Source: Rhodoferax ferrireducens T118 (GTDB lineage Bacteria > Pseudomonadota > Gammaproteobacteria > Burkholderiales > Burkholderiaceae_C). From it: a stretch of DNA of 64,000 nucleotides. This document shows, piece by piece, positions 29,024-37,441 of the stretch. Location: positions 1,612,001 to 1,676,000 of the forward strand of contig NC_007908.1 of assembly GCF_000013605.1 (NCBI RefSeq). The letters run 5' to 3'. Numbering within the stretch: position 1 is the first letter of the stretch; each line of letters begins with the position of its first letter. Both the position numbers and the translations under genes were made by a program. The notes under the pieces were generated by a model. It worked only from the letters and a program-made list of their open reading frames with translations. It made no database searches and was not told the origin of the DNA.

Positions 29024-29712
29024 TACAGCTGCACTCGTTTGGTACCCAGGCTGTAGCGGGCGTTGAGTCGGCGCAGCACCATGAGCGACACCGTGGTGTA
29101 GATCAAAAACAGTGCGGCGGTGAATAAAAAGTAGGCAAACGGTGAGCGCGTGGCCGCGCTGGCCTGCTTGGCCAGATAGGTCATTTCCTGCAAGCCAATC
29201 AAACTCACCAAGGCGGTGGCCTTGATCAGCACCAGCCAGTTATTGGTGAAGCCGGGCAGTGCGTAGCGCACCATTTGCGGCGCGGTGATGCGCATGAAGG
29301 TTTGCGTGCGGCCCATGCCAAAAGCCCAGGCGGCTTCTGCCTGGCCTTTGGGAATGGCCAGAATGGCGCCTCGAAAAGTCTCGGTCATGTAGGCGCCGTA
29401 GATGAAGCCGATGGTCAGCACACCGGCAAAAAACGGGTTGATGTCCACCGTGGTTTCGCTGCCCATGGCCTCAAACAAATTGTTCAGGCCGATGGTGCCG
29501 CCATAAAACACCAGCAGCATCAGCACCAGCTCCGGGATACCCCGGATGATGGTGGTATAGAGCGTGGCCAGCGCCACCAGAATGGGACGCCCCGAGAGTT
29601 TGGCGCCCGCGCCTGCCAGGCCCAAAATAATCGCTACCAGCAGGGCTGCAAGGGACACACCCACCGTGAGTACAGCACCATACAAGATGGAGGAGTAGTA
29701 GGAGGAACTCAT
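29023..29712 (-). CDS. aotQ: Amino-acid ABC transporter permease (AotQ/HisQ type)
   Basis: A 229-residue inner-membrane permease of the basic amino-acid ABC importer. The signature TLYTTIIRGIPELVLMLLVFYGG and the EAA loop with GQAEAAWAFGMGRTQTFMRI are present, with about five membrane helices. It starts 24 bp after the binding-protein gene and overlaps the next permease gene by 1 bp, so translation of the two is probably coupled. Confidence 0.9.
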   Translation of the reverse strand: MSSSYYSSILYGAVLTVGVSLAALLVAIILGLAGAGAKLSGRPILVALATLYTTIIRGIPELVLMLLVFYGGTIGLNNLFEAMGSETTVDINPFFAGVLTIGFIYGAYMTETFRGAILAIPKGQAEAAWAFGMGRTQTFMRITAPQMVRYALPGFTNNWLVLIKATALVSLIGLQEMTYLAKQASAATRSPFAYFLFTAALFLIYTTVSLMVLRRLNARYSLGTKRVQL

Positions 29713-29736
29713 CGGTGGGGTTGGTCGCTGGTGGCT

Positions 29737-30504
29737 TTACTTGCCGTAAACGTCAAACTTGAAGTATTTGTCGTTGATTTTCTTGTAAGTGCCATTGGCA
29801 CGGATCGTCTTGATGGCGGCATTCAATTCGTTTTTGAGCGCTGTTTCACCCTTGCGCAGGCCGATGCCGACGCCAGTACCAAAGTATTTTTCAGTGTAGA
29901 GCTCTGGGCCGACCAGGTTGTAGTCTTTCCCTTCGGGCTTGCTCAGGAAGCCACCGGTGACTTCCACAAAGTCGGCCACGGTGCCGTCCAGACGACCGGA
30001 CTTGATGTCCAGGTAAACCTGGTCCTGCGCTTCGTAGGGGACCACTTCCACACCCACGGTCTTGAGTTCGCCCATGGCGTATTTTTCTTGCGTGCTGCCC
30101 TTGAGAACGCCGAGCTTTTTGCCCTTGAGCGAAGCCGGGCCATCGAACTTGACGTCTTTCTTCACCACGATGCGGCTCGGTGTGTTGTAGTACTTGTTGG
30201 TGAAATCAATCACCTTGAGCCGGTCAGCGGTGATCGACATCGAGCTGATGATGACATCGTATTTCTTGGCCTGCAGGCCCGGAATCATGCTGTCCCAGAC
30301 TTGCTCGACGAACACACATTTGCGCTTGACCTGCTCGCACAGCGCATTGGCGATGTCGACGTCGAAGCCGGTCGGCTTGCCGTCGGCGGTCTTGAACGTG
30401 AAGGGCTCGTAAGTCGGGTCGATGGCGACCTTGAGGTCTTTGCCTTGGGCAAACGAGACAGCGCAGAGCGATCCAATGGCGATAGCCAGGAGGAGTTTTT
30501 TCAT
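29737..30504 (-). CDS. aotJ: Basic amino-acid binding periplasmic protein (AotJ/HisJ/ArgT type)
   Basis: A 255-residue periplasmic solute-binding protein. A Sec signal peptide MKKLLLAIAIGSLCAVSFAQ with a likely cleavage after AQ is followed by the family-3 binding fold, with the conserved FDVDIANALCEQ and IISSMSITADRLKVIDFTNKYY segments that line the ligand site in LAO/HisJ proteins. The ATG at 30504 has AGGA about 9 bp upstream. It is the first gene of the operon. Arginine, ornithine, lysine or histidine is the likely ligand. Confidence 0.9.
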   Translation of the reverse strand: MKKLLLAIAIGSLCAVSFAQGKDLKVAIDPTYEPFTFKTADGKPTGFDVDIANALCEQVKRKCVFVEQVWDSMIPGLQAKKYDVIISSMSITADRLKVIDFTNKYYNTPSRIVVKKDVKFDGPASLKGKKLGVLKGSTQEKYAMGELKTVGVEVVPYEAQDQVYLDIKSGRLDGTVADFVEVTGGFLSKPEGKDYNLVGPELYTEKYFGTGVGIGLRKGETALKNELNAAIKTIRANGTYKKINDKYFKFDVYGK

Positions 30505-30510
30505 GAGCAA

Positions 30511-30853
30511 ATCCTAAAAAAAGCCGCAGACTGGCCACGGCGAGGTAAAAATGAACAGAGATTTCATTCTACGGTCTGTGAACTGCGAAAAATGGCATGG
30601 TTTTCCATAAGCCGGGATGATCTATTCACCAAAATCATGAGCATGTAGCGGAACTGAACTTGCGTCGACGCAGAAAAATCGCCCCGTCCATCGTTGTTCA
30701 AGCTTGTGCGGCGTTTTTTGCTTGATCCGCCAGGGCGGCGGCGCATAATCGGGCCAAGCTAGTTGTATCTTTTTGTAAGCGCGCAATAAGAGGGTGGCGC
30801 CTAACCCATTAATTTGCCAAGTTGCCTCAGCCATGGGTCGTTGGCATCTCACC
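30511..30853. other. Divergent intergenic region between aotJ and the GGDEF gene
   Basis: About 340 bp without a gene. It must hold the promoters of the seven-gene aot operon (leftward) and the diguanylate cyclase (rightward), but I see no convincing -35/-10 pair. A perfect 12-bp palindrome TGCGTCGACGCA lies at 30661-30672 and could be a regulator site. Nothing else stands out. Confidence 0.5.
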
Positions 30854-32347
30854 ATGAAGCACGCGATTCACTGGAATCTTTGGAGTCCCTTCATCCGCAA
30901 CGCTTTGTTGATGGCCGGCCTGATCAGTGCCGGTCTGGCGGTCTGGTCCCACTATGGGTGGATGGCGCTGGGTGGTCTGGCGGCCCTGGCCCTGATCGTG
31001 TGGCAAGGCACACGCTTATTCATGACGCGGCGCAGGCTGACGGAACAGTATCGTTTGGTGCTGTTGCAAAAGAAACGGCTCAGAGAAAGTGAATTCCGCT
31101 GGAAATTTGCCATTGAAGGCTCGGGGGACGGCCTGTGGGACTGGAACGTGGCCGACGGGAGCGTCTACTTCAGCGCGCAATACAAACAAATGCTCGGTCT
31201 GACGGTTGATGAGATGGATCAACGCTTGCAGGAGTGGGAGACGCGCGTTCACCCAGATGACAAGGCCGGGAGCCTGATGGCGCTGCAATCCCACCTTGAC
31301 GGACAGAGCCCGGTGTATGCCGCCCAATACCGCATGCGCTGCAAGGACGGCAGCTACAAGTGGATTCTCGACCGTGGCATGGTGGTCAGCCGCAGTGATG
31401 CGGGCAAACCCTTGCGCATGATTGGCATCCATACCGACATCACCGTGCACAAGCAAGCAGAGGAAAAACTTCAACTCGCCGCCAGCGTTTTCACCCATGC
31501 ACTCGAAGGCATCATGATCACCGATGCGCAGGGTCTGATCATCGACGTGAACCAGTCTTTCAGTCGCATCACCGGCTACGAGCGTGACGAGGTGTTGGGC
31601 CGCAACCCGCATCTTTTGAGCTCCGGTCGGCAGAGCCAGGCCTTTTACGCCGCCATGTGGCGTGATCTGCAGGAAGAGGGGTGCTGGTATGGTGAAGTCT
31701 GGAACCGGCGCAAAAGTGGCGAGGTCTATGCCCATCTGCAAAACATCAGCGCGGTGCGCGATGCCCAGGGCCAGACCCGGCAGTACGTCTCGCTGTTTTC
31801 CGACAACACCGCGCTCAAGGCGCACCAGCAGCAACTCCAGCACCTGGCCCACTTTGATGCACTGACCGACCTGCCCAACCGCCTGTTGCTGGCCGATCGC
31901 CTGCACCAGGGCATGGTGCAGGTGCAGCGGCGCGGACAAATGCTGGCGCTGGCTTTTGTTGACCTGGACGGTTTCAAGCTGATCAACGACAGCCATGGAC
32001 ATGAAGCGGGCGACCACCTGCTGATGACGGTGGCGACCCGCATGAAGCAAGCCCTGCGCGAAGGGGACACCCTGGCCCGCTTGGGCGGCGACGAGTTTGT
32101 CGCCGTGATGTTCGATCTGGCAGACGAGGCGGCCTGCAAGCCGATGCTGCACCGCCTGCTGGCCGCCATCGCCCAGCCGGCGCAATTTGGGGGGCACACG
32201 CTGCAGGTTTCAGGCAGTCTGGGCGTGACCTTCTATCCGCAGGTGCAGGAACTGGACGCCGATCAGTTGCTGCGCCAGGCCGATCAGGCCATGTACCAGG
32301 CCAAGCTGGCAGGCAAGAACCGCTACCGGTTCTTCGGGGTCGAATAA
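30854..32347 (+). CDS. PAS-PAS-GGDEF diguanylate cyclase
   Basis: A membrane-anchored diguanylate cyclase of about 497 residues that makes the second messenger cyclic di-GMP. Two N-terminal hydrophobic segments (residues 10-55) are followed by two PAS domains (about 80-200 and 205-325) and a GGDEF domain with an intact RLGGDEF active site. An inhibitory-site RxxD (REGD) lies five residues before GGDEF, so product inhibition is expected. The start is uncertain: ATG at 30854 is used, while ATG at 30833 is also in frame. There is no EAL domain. A hairpin with a T-run follows the gene. Confidence 0.88.
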   Translation: MKHAIHWNLWSPFIRNALLMAGLISAGLAVWSHYGWMALGGLAALALIVWQGTRLFMTRRRLTEQYRLVLLQKKRLRESEFRWKFAIEGSGDGLWDWNVADGSVYFSAQYKQMLGLTVDEMDQRLQEWETRVHPDDKAGSLMALQSHLDGQSPVYAAQYRMRCKDGSYKWILDRGMVVSRSDAGKPLRMIGIHTDITVHKQAEEKLQLAASVFTHALEGIMITDAQGLIIDVNQSFSRITGYERDEVLGRNPHLLSSGRQSQAFYAAMWRDLQEEGCWYGEVWNRRKSGEVYAHLQNISAVRDAQGQTRQYVSLFSDNTALKAHQQQLQHLAHFDALTDLPNRLLLADRLHQGMVQVQRRGQMLALAFVDLDGFKLINDSHGHEAGDHLLMTVATRMKQALREGDTLARLGGDEFVAVMFDLADEAACKPMLHRLLAAIAQPAQFGGHTLQVSGSLGVTFYPQVQELDADQLLRQADQAMYQAKLAGKNRYRFFGVE

Positions 32348-32380
32348 TCTCGGCGTGTCATCAAGGCGCAAGACCATCTG

Positions 32381-32442
32381 CATTTCAGGCCGCTAGCCCC
32401 CGTGAAGCCTGCCTGACTAGCTATCCTATGGATAGTTTTTTT
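32381..32442 (+). repeat. Short CTAG repeat, copy 3, intergenic
   Basis: It has CGCTAGCCCCCGTG, then ACTAGCTATCC-TAT-GGATAG. Here the right arm is a hairpin followed by a T-run, so the copy doubles as a terminator after the GGDEF gene. Confidence 0.7.
32421..32442 (+). terminator. Intrinsic terminator after the GGDEF gene
   Basis: A 6-bp stem (CTATCC 32421-32426, GGATAG 32430-32435) with a 3-nt loop is followed by seven T residues. It lies about 75 bp downstream of the GGDEF stop, before the convergent permease gene, and is formed by the right arm of a short CTAG repeat. Confidence 0.65.
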
Positions 32443-32482
32443 GGGTTGACGCCGGTGGCACGTATTCTTCTCTTGCGCCGCT

Positions 32483-35086
32483 TCACCAGTCTTCCTTCAC
32501 CGCCAGCACCGCGTTCTTGCCCGCCGCCGCACGGCCGGCCAGCCAGGCGGTGATGGTGCCCGCCAGCACCACGGCCAGGCACAGCAGGAGCAGGCGGCCC
32601 CACGGCAGCATCAGTTCCATGGTCCAGTGAAAGCTTTGCGGGTTCACCACATGCACCAGCACCACCGACACTGCCAGCCCCAAGCCGAGCCCGGCGATGG
32701 CGCCCACGCTGGTCCAGGCGCCGCCCTCCAGGGCGACCAATTGCAGAATCTGGCGGCGGCTCAAGCCAAGGTGCGCCAGCAGGCCGAACTCTTTGCGCCG
32801 CGACAACACCTGGGCGCTGAAGCTGGCCGCCACACCAAACAAGCCAATCGCAATCGCCACCGCTTGCAGCCAGTAGGTCACCGCAAAACTGCGGTCAAAG
32901 ATGCGCAGCGAGGTGACTCGAATCTGGCTGGCGGTGCCAAATTCGAGCAACTCGCTGGCGTTGCCCTGGCTGCCAGCAGCGGCAGCAGCCTCTTCGCCAT
33001 GAGCCACCCCAAGGCCCCGATCGGCCAGCGCCCGCACCGCCTGCTGCACCGCCTCGGCCTCGCCCGGGTTGTTGAGCCACAGCGCCAGGTCGTTGGCGCG
33101 CTGGTCGCCGGTGAGGCGTTCGAACACGCGCTGGTCCATCGCGATGGCGCCGCTTTGGCGGGCGTAGTCACGCCACACACCTGCTACGAAAAAACTAGCT
33201 GCCTGCGACCTATCGACGGGGGCTAGAGCCCTAAATGATGCTGAAAGCGGGGCAAACACCGTGCCTACGCGGGCGCCATGCAGGTCCACCATCGCTTCGC
33301 TCACATAGATGCCAATCTGCCCTGGCGGCACCGCCAGCGCATCACCCACCAGCGGCAGGCTGCGCGCCGGCTCAAGCAGGTCGCGGGCGATCAGCGCCAC
33401 CGGCGGCTGCGCCGGGTCCAGCTTGAGCGACACCAGGCGTTGGGTCTGCACCTTTTGCACCCCCGGCAACTGGCCCGCAGCCCGCACAAATTCAGGCGTG
33501 AAGTACACCGTGTCACTGGCGCTCAAGGACCTGGAACTGCGCACATACAGGTCGGCTGGCAGCACGCGGTCCAGCCACACGGTCACCGATTCTCGAAAAC
33601 TTGCCACCATCACCGTCAGCGCCACGGCCAGGCTGAGCGAGGCCACCACGCCGCTCACGGCCACCGCCGCCGACTCGCGTTGCCGGCGCGCCCGCTCCAC
33701 CGCCAGCAGTGGCAAGGTGTGCCGCGCCACCCGCGGCGCCAGCCGGTCCAGCAGCACGCCAATCAGCCAGGGCAGCGCGGTGATGCCGCCCACCAGCAGC
33801 AAGCCGACCGACACGTAAGCCGCCAGTGGTATGCCAAAAAAGGCTGGAGCCCTCGTCAACAGGGCGCTAGTAGCTATTAAAACGATACTGATCCAGTGAC
33901 TGTGGCGGATTCCCTGCGCGCCTTCGAGCCCTTTGAGCGTTTGTGCCGGGGGCAGGCCCTGCGCCCGCCGCGCCGGCCACCAGCCGCCCACCAAGGCTGC
34001 CACCAGCCCCAGGACGCCGTAGCCCAGGGCGGCCCAGCCGCTCCACTGCAGCTGGGGTGAGACCCCGGAAAAAAAGCCGCCACCCAGATCACCGCCGAGC
34101 AGACGCAGCGCCAGCGCGGCCAAGGCCGTGCCCAATGCAATACCGGCCGCGCTGCCAATCACCCCCAGCGCCAGCGACTCCCACAGCACCAGCGCCAGCC
34201 GCTTGCGCGCACTCAGGCCCAGCACCGCCAGCAAGGCAAACTGCTGCGCACGCTTGGCCACGCTCAAAGACAGCACCGAAAACACCAGAAATGCCCCGGT
34301 GAACAGGGCAATCAGCGCCAGCACGCTGAGGTTGACGCGGTAGGCGCGCGACAGATCCTGGGCTTGTGTCTGCGCGTCGCCGGGCGGGCTCAAGCTCAGT
34401 CCGGGTGGCCAGTCCGGCGCGCTTTGCAGCTCGCGCATGAAAGCGCCGGCGTCGACGCCCGTTTGCAGCCTCAGGTCAATGCGGGTGAGCTGCCCCTGCT
34501 TGCCAAACAGCTCTTGCGCCGCGCCAATGTCCATCACCGCCAGCGCCGCGCCGCCGGCACGCACGCTCCCGGCCACCGTGACCGCGTGCATTTGCAGGCC
34601 ACTCTGCAGCCGCAGCACCGAGCCCTGCGCATTCTTTTGCGCCGCCGCGTTCAAAAACACGGTGTCGGGCGCAAACAGCGCCAGCCGGTCGACAGCAGCC
34701 AGCGGCCGCGGCATCAGGTCAGGCGCCACAAACGGCACCACCAGCGCGTCGATCCCGACCACGCGCACGGCCGCGCGGTGCCCGTCCGGCGCCTGGGTGT
34801 AGCTGCCCAGTTCCAGCACCGGGCTGGCGAGCCGGACTTGGGGGTGACGCGCCACGCGGGCAAATACCGCCTCGTCAAAACTGCCTCGCACACTGCGCAG
34901 CTCCAGGTCGGGCTGGCCGTTGACGGAGCGCACCGCCTGCGAGAACTCGTCCAGTGCCGACGCGTTGATCAACTGCACCGAAAACGCCAGCGCCACCCCC
35001 AGCATCACCGCCACCACGGCAGCGGCGTTGCGCCACGGATGCTGGATCAGCTCCTGCCAGGAGAAGGTTTTCAGAAGGTCGAACAT
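32483..35086 (-). CDS. FtsX-like ABC transporter permease
   Basis: A large (867-residue) permease of the FtsX/MacB/LolC type, with one N-terminal helix (residues 20-45), a long periplasmic domain, a block of helices around residues 260-480, a second periplasmic domain and three C-terminal helices ending near residue 855. Such double-FtsX permeases move lipoproteins or envelope lipids with a LolD-like ATPase. No ATPase gene is adjacent; a LolD-like one at 39.2 kb is a candidate partner. The start at 35086 is the only nearby ATG. The protein carries two translated short repeats (33190-33237 and 33838-33885). Confidence 0.82.
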   Translation of the reverse strand: MFDLLKTFSWQELIQHPWRNAAAVVAVMLGVALAFSVQLINASALDEFSQAVRSVNGQPDLELRSVRGSFDEAVFARVARHPQVRLASPVLELGSYTQAPDGHRAAVRVVGIDALVVPFVAPDLMPRPLAAVDRLALFAPDTVFLNAAAQKNAQGSVLRLQSGLQMHAVTVAGSVRAGGAALAVMDIGAAQELFGKQGQLTRIDLRLQTGVDAGAFMRELQSAPDWPPGLSLSPPGDAQTQAQDLSRAYRVNLSVLALIALFTGAFLVFSVLSLSVAKRAQQFALLAVLGLSARKRLALVLWESLALGVIGSAAGIALGTALAALALRLLGGDLGGGFFSGVSPQLQWSGWAALGYGVLGLVAALVGGWWPARRAQGLPPAQTLKGLEGAQGIRHSHWISIVLIATSALLTRAPAFFGIPLAAYVSVGLLLVGGITALPWLIGVLLDRLAPRVARHTLPLLAVERARRQRESAAVAVSGVVASLSLAVALTVMVASFRESVTVWLDRVLPADLYVRSSRSLSASDTVYFTPEFVRAAGQLPGVQKVQTQRLVSLKLDPAQPPVALIARDLLEPARSLPLVGDALAVPPGQIGIYVSEAMVDLHGARVGTVFAPLSASFRALAPVDRSQAASFFVAGVWRDYARQSGAIAMDQRVFERLTGDQRANDLALWLNNPGEAEAVQQAVRALADRGLGVAHGEEAAAAAGSQGNASELLEFGTASQIRVTSLRIFDRSFAVTYWLQAVAIAIGLFGVAASFSAQVLSRRKEFGLLAHLGLSRRQILQLVALEGGAWTSVGAIAGLGLGLAVSVVLVHVVNPQSFHWTMELMLPWGRLLLLCLAVVLAGTITAWLAGRAAAGKNAVLAVKEDW
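33190..33237 (-). repeat. Short CTAG repeat, copy 4, inside the FtsX-like permease gene
   Basis: On the minus strand it reads GGCTCTAGCCCCCGTC and then GCAGCTAG. It is in sense orientation and encodes ALAPVDRSQAASFFVA, within the second periplasmic region. It aligns gap-free with the other sense copies. Confidence 0.75.
33838..33885 (+). repeat. Short CTAG repeat, copy 5, inside the FtsX-like permease gene
   Basis: It has GGAGCCCTCGTC and then TAGTAGCTATTAAAA. It runs antisense to the gene and is translated as LIATSALLTRAPAF at a membrane-segment boundary, in the same frame as the other antisense copies. Confidence 0.65.
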
Positions 35087-35311
35087 CAATAACGTCAATA
35101 GATGAGGCCAAGCCCGGATTGCTTCAGTCCGGTCTGACTTCGGGTTTCATTTCCGGTTTCATTCTAGGGTTCAGTGGCGGCTCGGCTTTGTGGTCTTCTG
35201 CTTGACAAAGCTCAAGCGCTCGGGCTTGGTCTGCTTCCAGAATCGATTCCTGCTGATGGACGTCCTGTCCATCCAGCCATTTGCCATACGCGGCAAAACA
35301 AGGAGAAAAAA

Positions 35312-35773
35312 ATGGGTCAACGTTTAACCACCGGCGAGATTTGCACCCGCAACGTGAGCGTCGCGTTCAAGGCCACGACCTTGCCCGGCGCCGCCCGCTT
35401 GATGCGGGAGAACCATGTCGGCTGCCTGGTCGTGGTGGATGAAGTGGAGGGCAAGCGCATCGTGGTGGGTTTGCTGACTGACCGCGATATCGTCACCGCG
35501 GTCGTCGCCTCCGACCTTGATCCTGCCACGCTGCGGGTGGAAGACGTGATGGCCACCGACCTGGTGACCGCGCGCGAGGACGACTCGCTGATTGACCTGA
35601 TGCACACCATGCGCCGCAAGGGTGTGCGGCGCATTCCGGTGGTCGGCACTCAGGACGAACTGCTGGGTGTGGTCACGCTCGACGATGTGCTCGACGTCCT
35701 GGCGCAGGAATTGGGGCTGCTGGTGGCCGCCATCGACAGTGAGGGCAAGCGCGAACGCCAGCTTCGAAAGTAA
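35312..35773 (+). CDS. CBS-domain protein
   Basis: A 153-residue stand-alone protein made of two CBS domains (about residues 8-67 and 73-132; motifs VGLLTDRDIVTAVVA and LLGVVTLDDVLDVLA). CBS pairs bind adenosine nucleotides and act as energy or redox sensors, but no fused enzyme or channel is present. The start at 35312 is set by AGGAG 8-12 bp upstream; an open frame further upstream is unlikely to be translated. The target is unknown. Confidence 0.85.
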   Translation: MGQRLTTGEICTRNVSVAFKATTLPGAARLMRENHVGCLVVVDEVEGKRIVVGLLTDRDIVTAVVASDLDPATLRVEDVMATDLVTAREDDSLIDLMHTMRRKGVRRIPVVGTQDELLGVVTLDDVLDVLAQELGLLVAAIDSEGKRERQLRK

Positions 35774-35822
35774 GTGACCTGGAAGGAGCCGGGCTCCAAT
35801 GAGCGTGCTGCCGCTTGTCGCG

Positions 35823-36263
35823 TCAAGGCTGAGCACCCAAGGCCATCAACACTTGCTCTGGCATGCGCCGGGGGCGCAGACTGGCAGCATCGACGCAGCC
35901 CACGCGGATCAGCCCCTGCGCCAGCAGGGTGTCACCGCGCCAGGCCTGTTGCTCCAGTTGCATGGACGCCTGCCCCTGCGCCACCACCTTGACCGAGACC
36001 TGGATCAGGTCGTCCAGTCTGGCCGAAGCCAGGTAGCGCAATTGCACATCAGCCACCACAAAAATGGCGCCCGTCTGCGCCTGCAAAGCGCTTTGCTCCA
36101 CGCCCAGGGAACGCAGCCATTCCGTGCGCGCACGTTCGAAAAATTTGAGGTAATTGGCATAAAAGACCACGCCGCCGGCGTCGGTGTCCTCCCAATAGAC
36201 ACGTAAGGTGAAAGGATTGCAGAGTTGAGGCACGGTTATCCAGTCGGGATGAAAAGCCCCCAT
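35823..36263 (-). CDS. ybgC: YbgC-type acyl-CoA thioesterase
   Basis: A 146-residue hot-dog-fold thioesterase of the YbgC/4-hydroxybenzoyl-CoA family. The catalytic motif DTDAGGVVFYANYLKFFERAR is at residues 26-46, with the Asp that acts on the thioester. YbgC is usually encoded at the start of tol-pal; here it is divergent from a TonB/ExbB/ExbD set, which is related machinery. It probably hydrolyses short- or medium-chain acyl-CoA or acyl-ACP. Confidence 0.85.
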   Translation of the reverse strand: MGAFHPDWITVPQLCNPFTLRVYWEDTDAGGVVFYANYLKFFERARTEWLRSLGVEQSALQAQTGAIFVVADVQLRYLASARLDDLIQVSVKVVAQGQASMQLEQQAWRGDTLLAQGLIRVGCVDAASLRPRRMPEQVLMALGAQP

Positions 36264-36417
36264 TATTCACAGCCATGCGCTAGCGCCATGGACGCGCACG
36301 CAATTTGTTGAGCCAATCGCCTTTCGGACTCAAGATTTGCGGCGGTGTGCGCCGACACAGGGTCTGCGCCGCGGCGGTGGCCGACGCGGCTCCAAGTAAG
36401 ATAGTCGTCATGATCGA

Positions 36418-37371
36418 TTGTCCAATCCTGCAGTCATCGCCGTGAGCTTGGTTAACCCACTGGCGGAGCGTCAGTTGCCCCGGCCTCGCTTGTCCATGCC
36501 CGCCGTGGTGACGGCAGGGGTTTTGCACGTCGCGCTGCTGTGGCTGGTGCTGCAGTCGACACCGGTCATGCACACGGTGCGCAACGTGGTGCAGTACCTC
36601 GCGCCCATCACCTTGCTGCGGGAAAAGCCGCCAACGCCGACGCCTGCGCCGACCCGTATCACCGTACCAATGCGGACGCCGGTGCTCACGCCCAAGGCCG
36701 CGCCCGAACCGGTTGCAGCCGTCCCCAAGGCCATCGAACTGCCGCCAGACAAACTGCTGGAGCCACCACCCCCGACTGTCAAGCCGCCGCCTCTGCCCGC
36801 GCCACCGATTCCATTACCGGAGCCGCCGAAAGCAGAGTCGCCAGTTCTCCCCGAGCCCCTGCCGGAGCCGGTGCCGGCACCCGCACCTGCTGTCGAGCCA
36901 GTCCCTGCACCAGCACCAGCACCTGAGCCAACGCCAGCACCAACGCCAACGCCAACGCCAGCACCAGCACCAGCACCAGCACCAGCACCAGCACCAGCAC
37001 CAGCACCAGCGGCCGTTGCGGTCCCTTCAGCCGCCCCTGCACCAACTGCCGCACCGGCTCGGCCTGCTGCCATTACTCCGGCAGAACATGTGCCCTTGGC
37101 GCCACCGCCCACGGGAGCCGGTGGGGCGCAAGCGGCGCCGGCTGCTGCCAAGCCGCCATTGGGCCTGTACCCGCACATGTACAACCCGTCGCGGCAACGC
37201 AGTCTGGCCGAGCTGGCCAACGAGCAGCTCAACGGTGGCCAGCGGCGCGACCGATTGGCCGAGGGTGTGTCGGCGGCGGAAAAACCCGATTGCTTGGCAG
37301 CCAACGCCGGTGGCAGCTTGATCAACCTCATCACCCTCCCGCTCGCGGCCGCGCGCGACAAGTGCAGATAG
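36418..37371 (+). CDS. TonB-like protein with proline-rich linker and atypical C-terminus
   Basis: A 317-residue protein encoded directly before exbB-exbD. It has one N-terminal membrane helix (AVVTAGVLHVALLWLVLQ, with the Ser/His-type polar residue pattern of TonB only partly kept) and a long Pro-Ala-rich spacer (residues 60-240) that includes a hexanucleotide-encoded AP repeat. The C-terminus (YPHMYNPSRQRSLAELANEQ region, then two cysteines near the end) does not look like the canonical TonB C-terminal domain. The start is unclear: TTG at 36418 is the first codon in frame, with GTG at 36433 and 36442 as alternatives. By context it transmits proton-motive force to the outer membrane. Confidence 0.65.
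   Translation: MSNPAVIAVSLVNPLAERQLPRPRLSMPAVVTAGVLHVALLWLVLQSTPVMHTVRNVVQYLAPITLLREKPPTPTPAPTRITVPMRTPVLTPKAAPEPVAAVPKAIELPPDKLLEPPPPTVKPPPLPAPPIPLPEPPKAESPVLPEPLPEPVPAPAPAVEPVPAPAPAPEPTPAPTPTPTPAPAPAPAPAPAPAPAPAAVAVPSAAPAPTAAPARPAAITPAEHVPLAPPPTGAGGAQAAPAAAKPPLGLYPHMYNPSRQRSLAELANEQLNGGQRRDRLAEGVSAAEKPDCLAANAGGSLINLITLPLAAARDKCR
36925..37010 (+). repeat. Hexanucleotide repeat encoding Ala-Pro
   Basis: Tandem CCAACG and then GCACCA hexamers; the stretch from 36961 has eight perfect GCACCA units. It encodes the AP-rich rod of the TonB-like protein. Changes in copy number would alter the spacer length without shifting the frame. Confidence 0.85.
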
Positions 37372-37441
37372 CAGCCCGCACCGGCGCCACAAGACCTGTC
37401 ACTTTTTTCACCCATTTTTTCAAGAAACCCAGGAAGCCACC

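Noticed and set aside
30511..30545. Short hairpin and T-run in the aotJ leader, considered as an attenuator
   Set aside because: The stem is about 4 bp and would not be stable enough; no leader peptide is associated.
31016..32197. A 393-codon minus-strand open frame opposite the GGDEF gene
   Set aside because: The sense strand encodes clear PAS and GGDEF domains; the antisense frame shows nothing recognisable.
36925..37010. Tandem repeat considered as a CRISPR array
   Set aside because: The 6-bp units have no unique spacers and encode part of a protein.
36779..37054. Minus-strand frame with a long Leu-Val run, resembling membrane helices
   Set aside because: It is the reverse of the Ala-Pro hexanucleotide repeat, not a gene.
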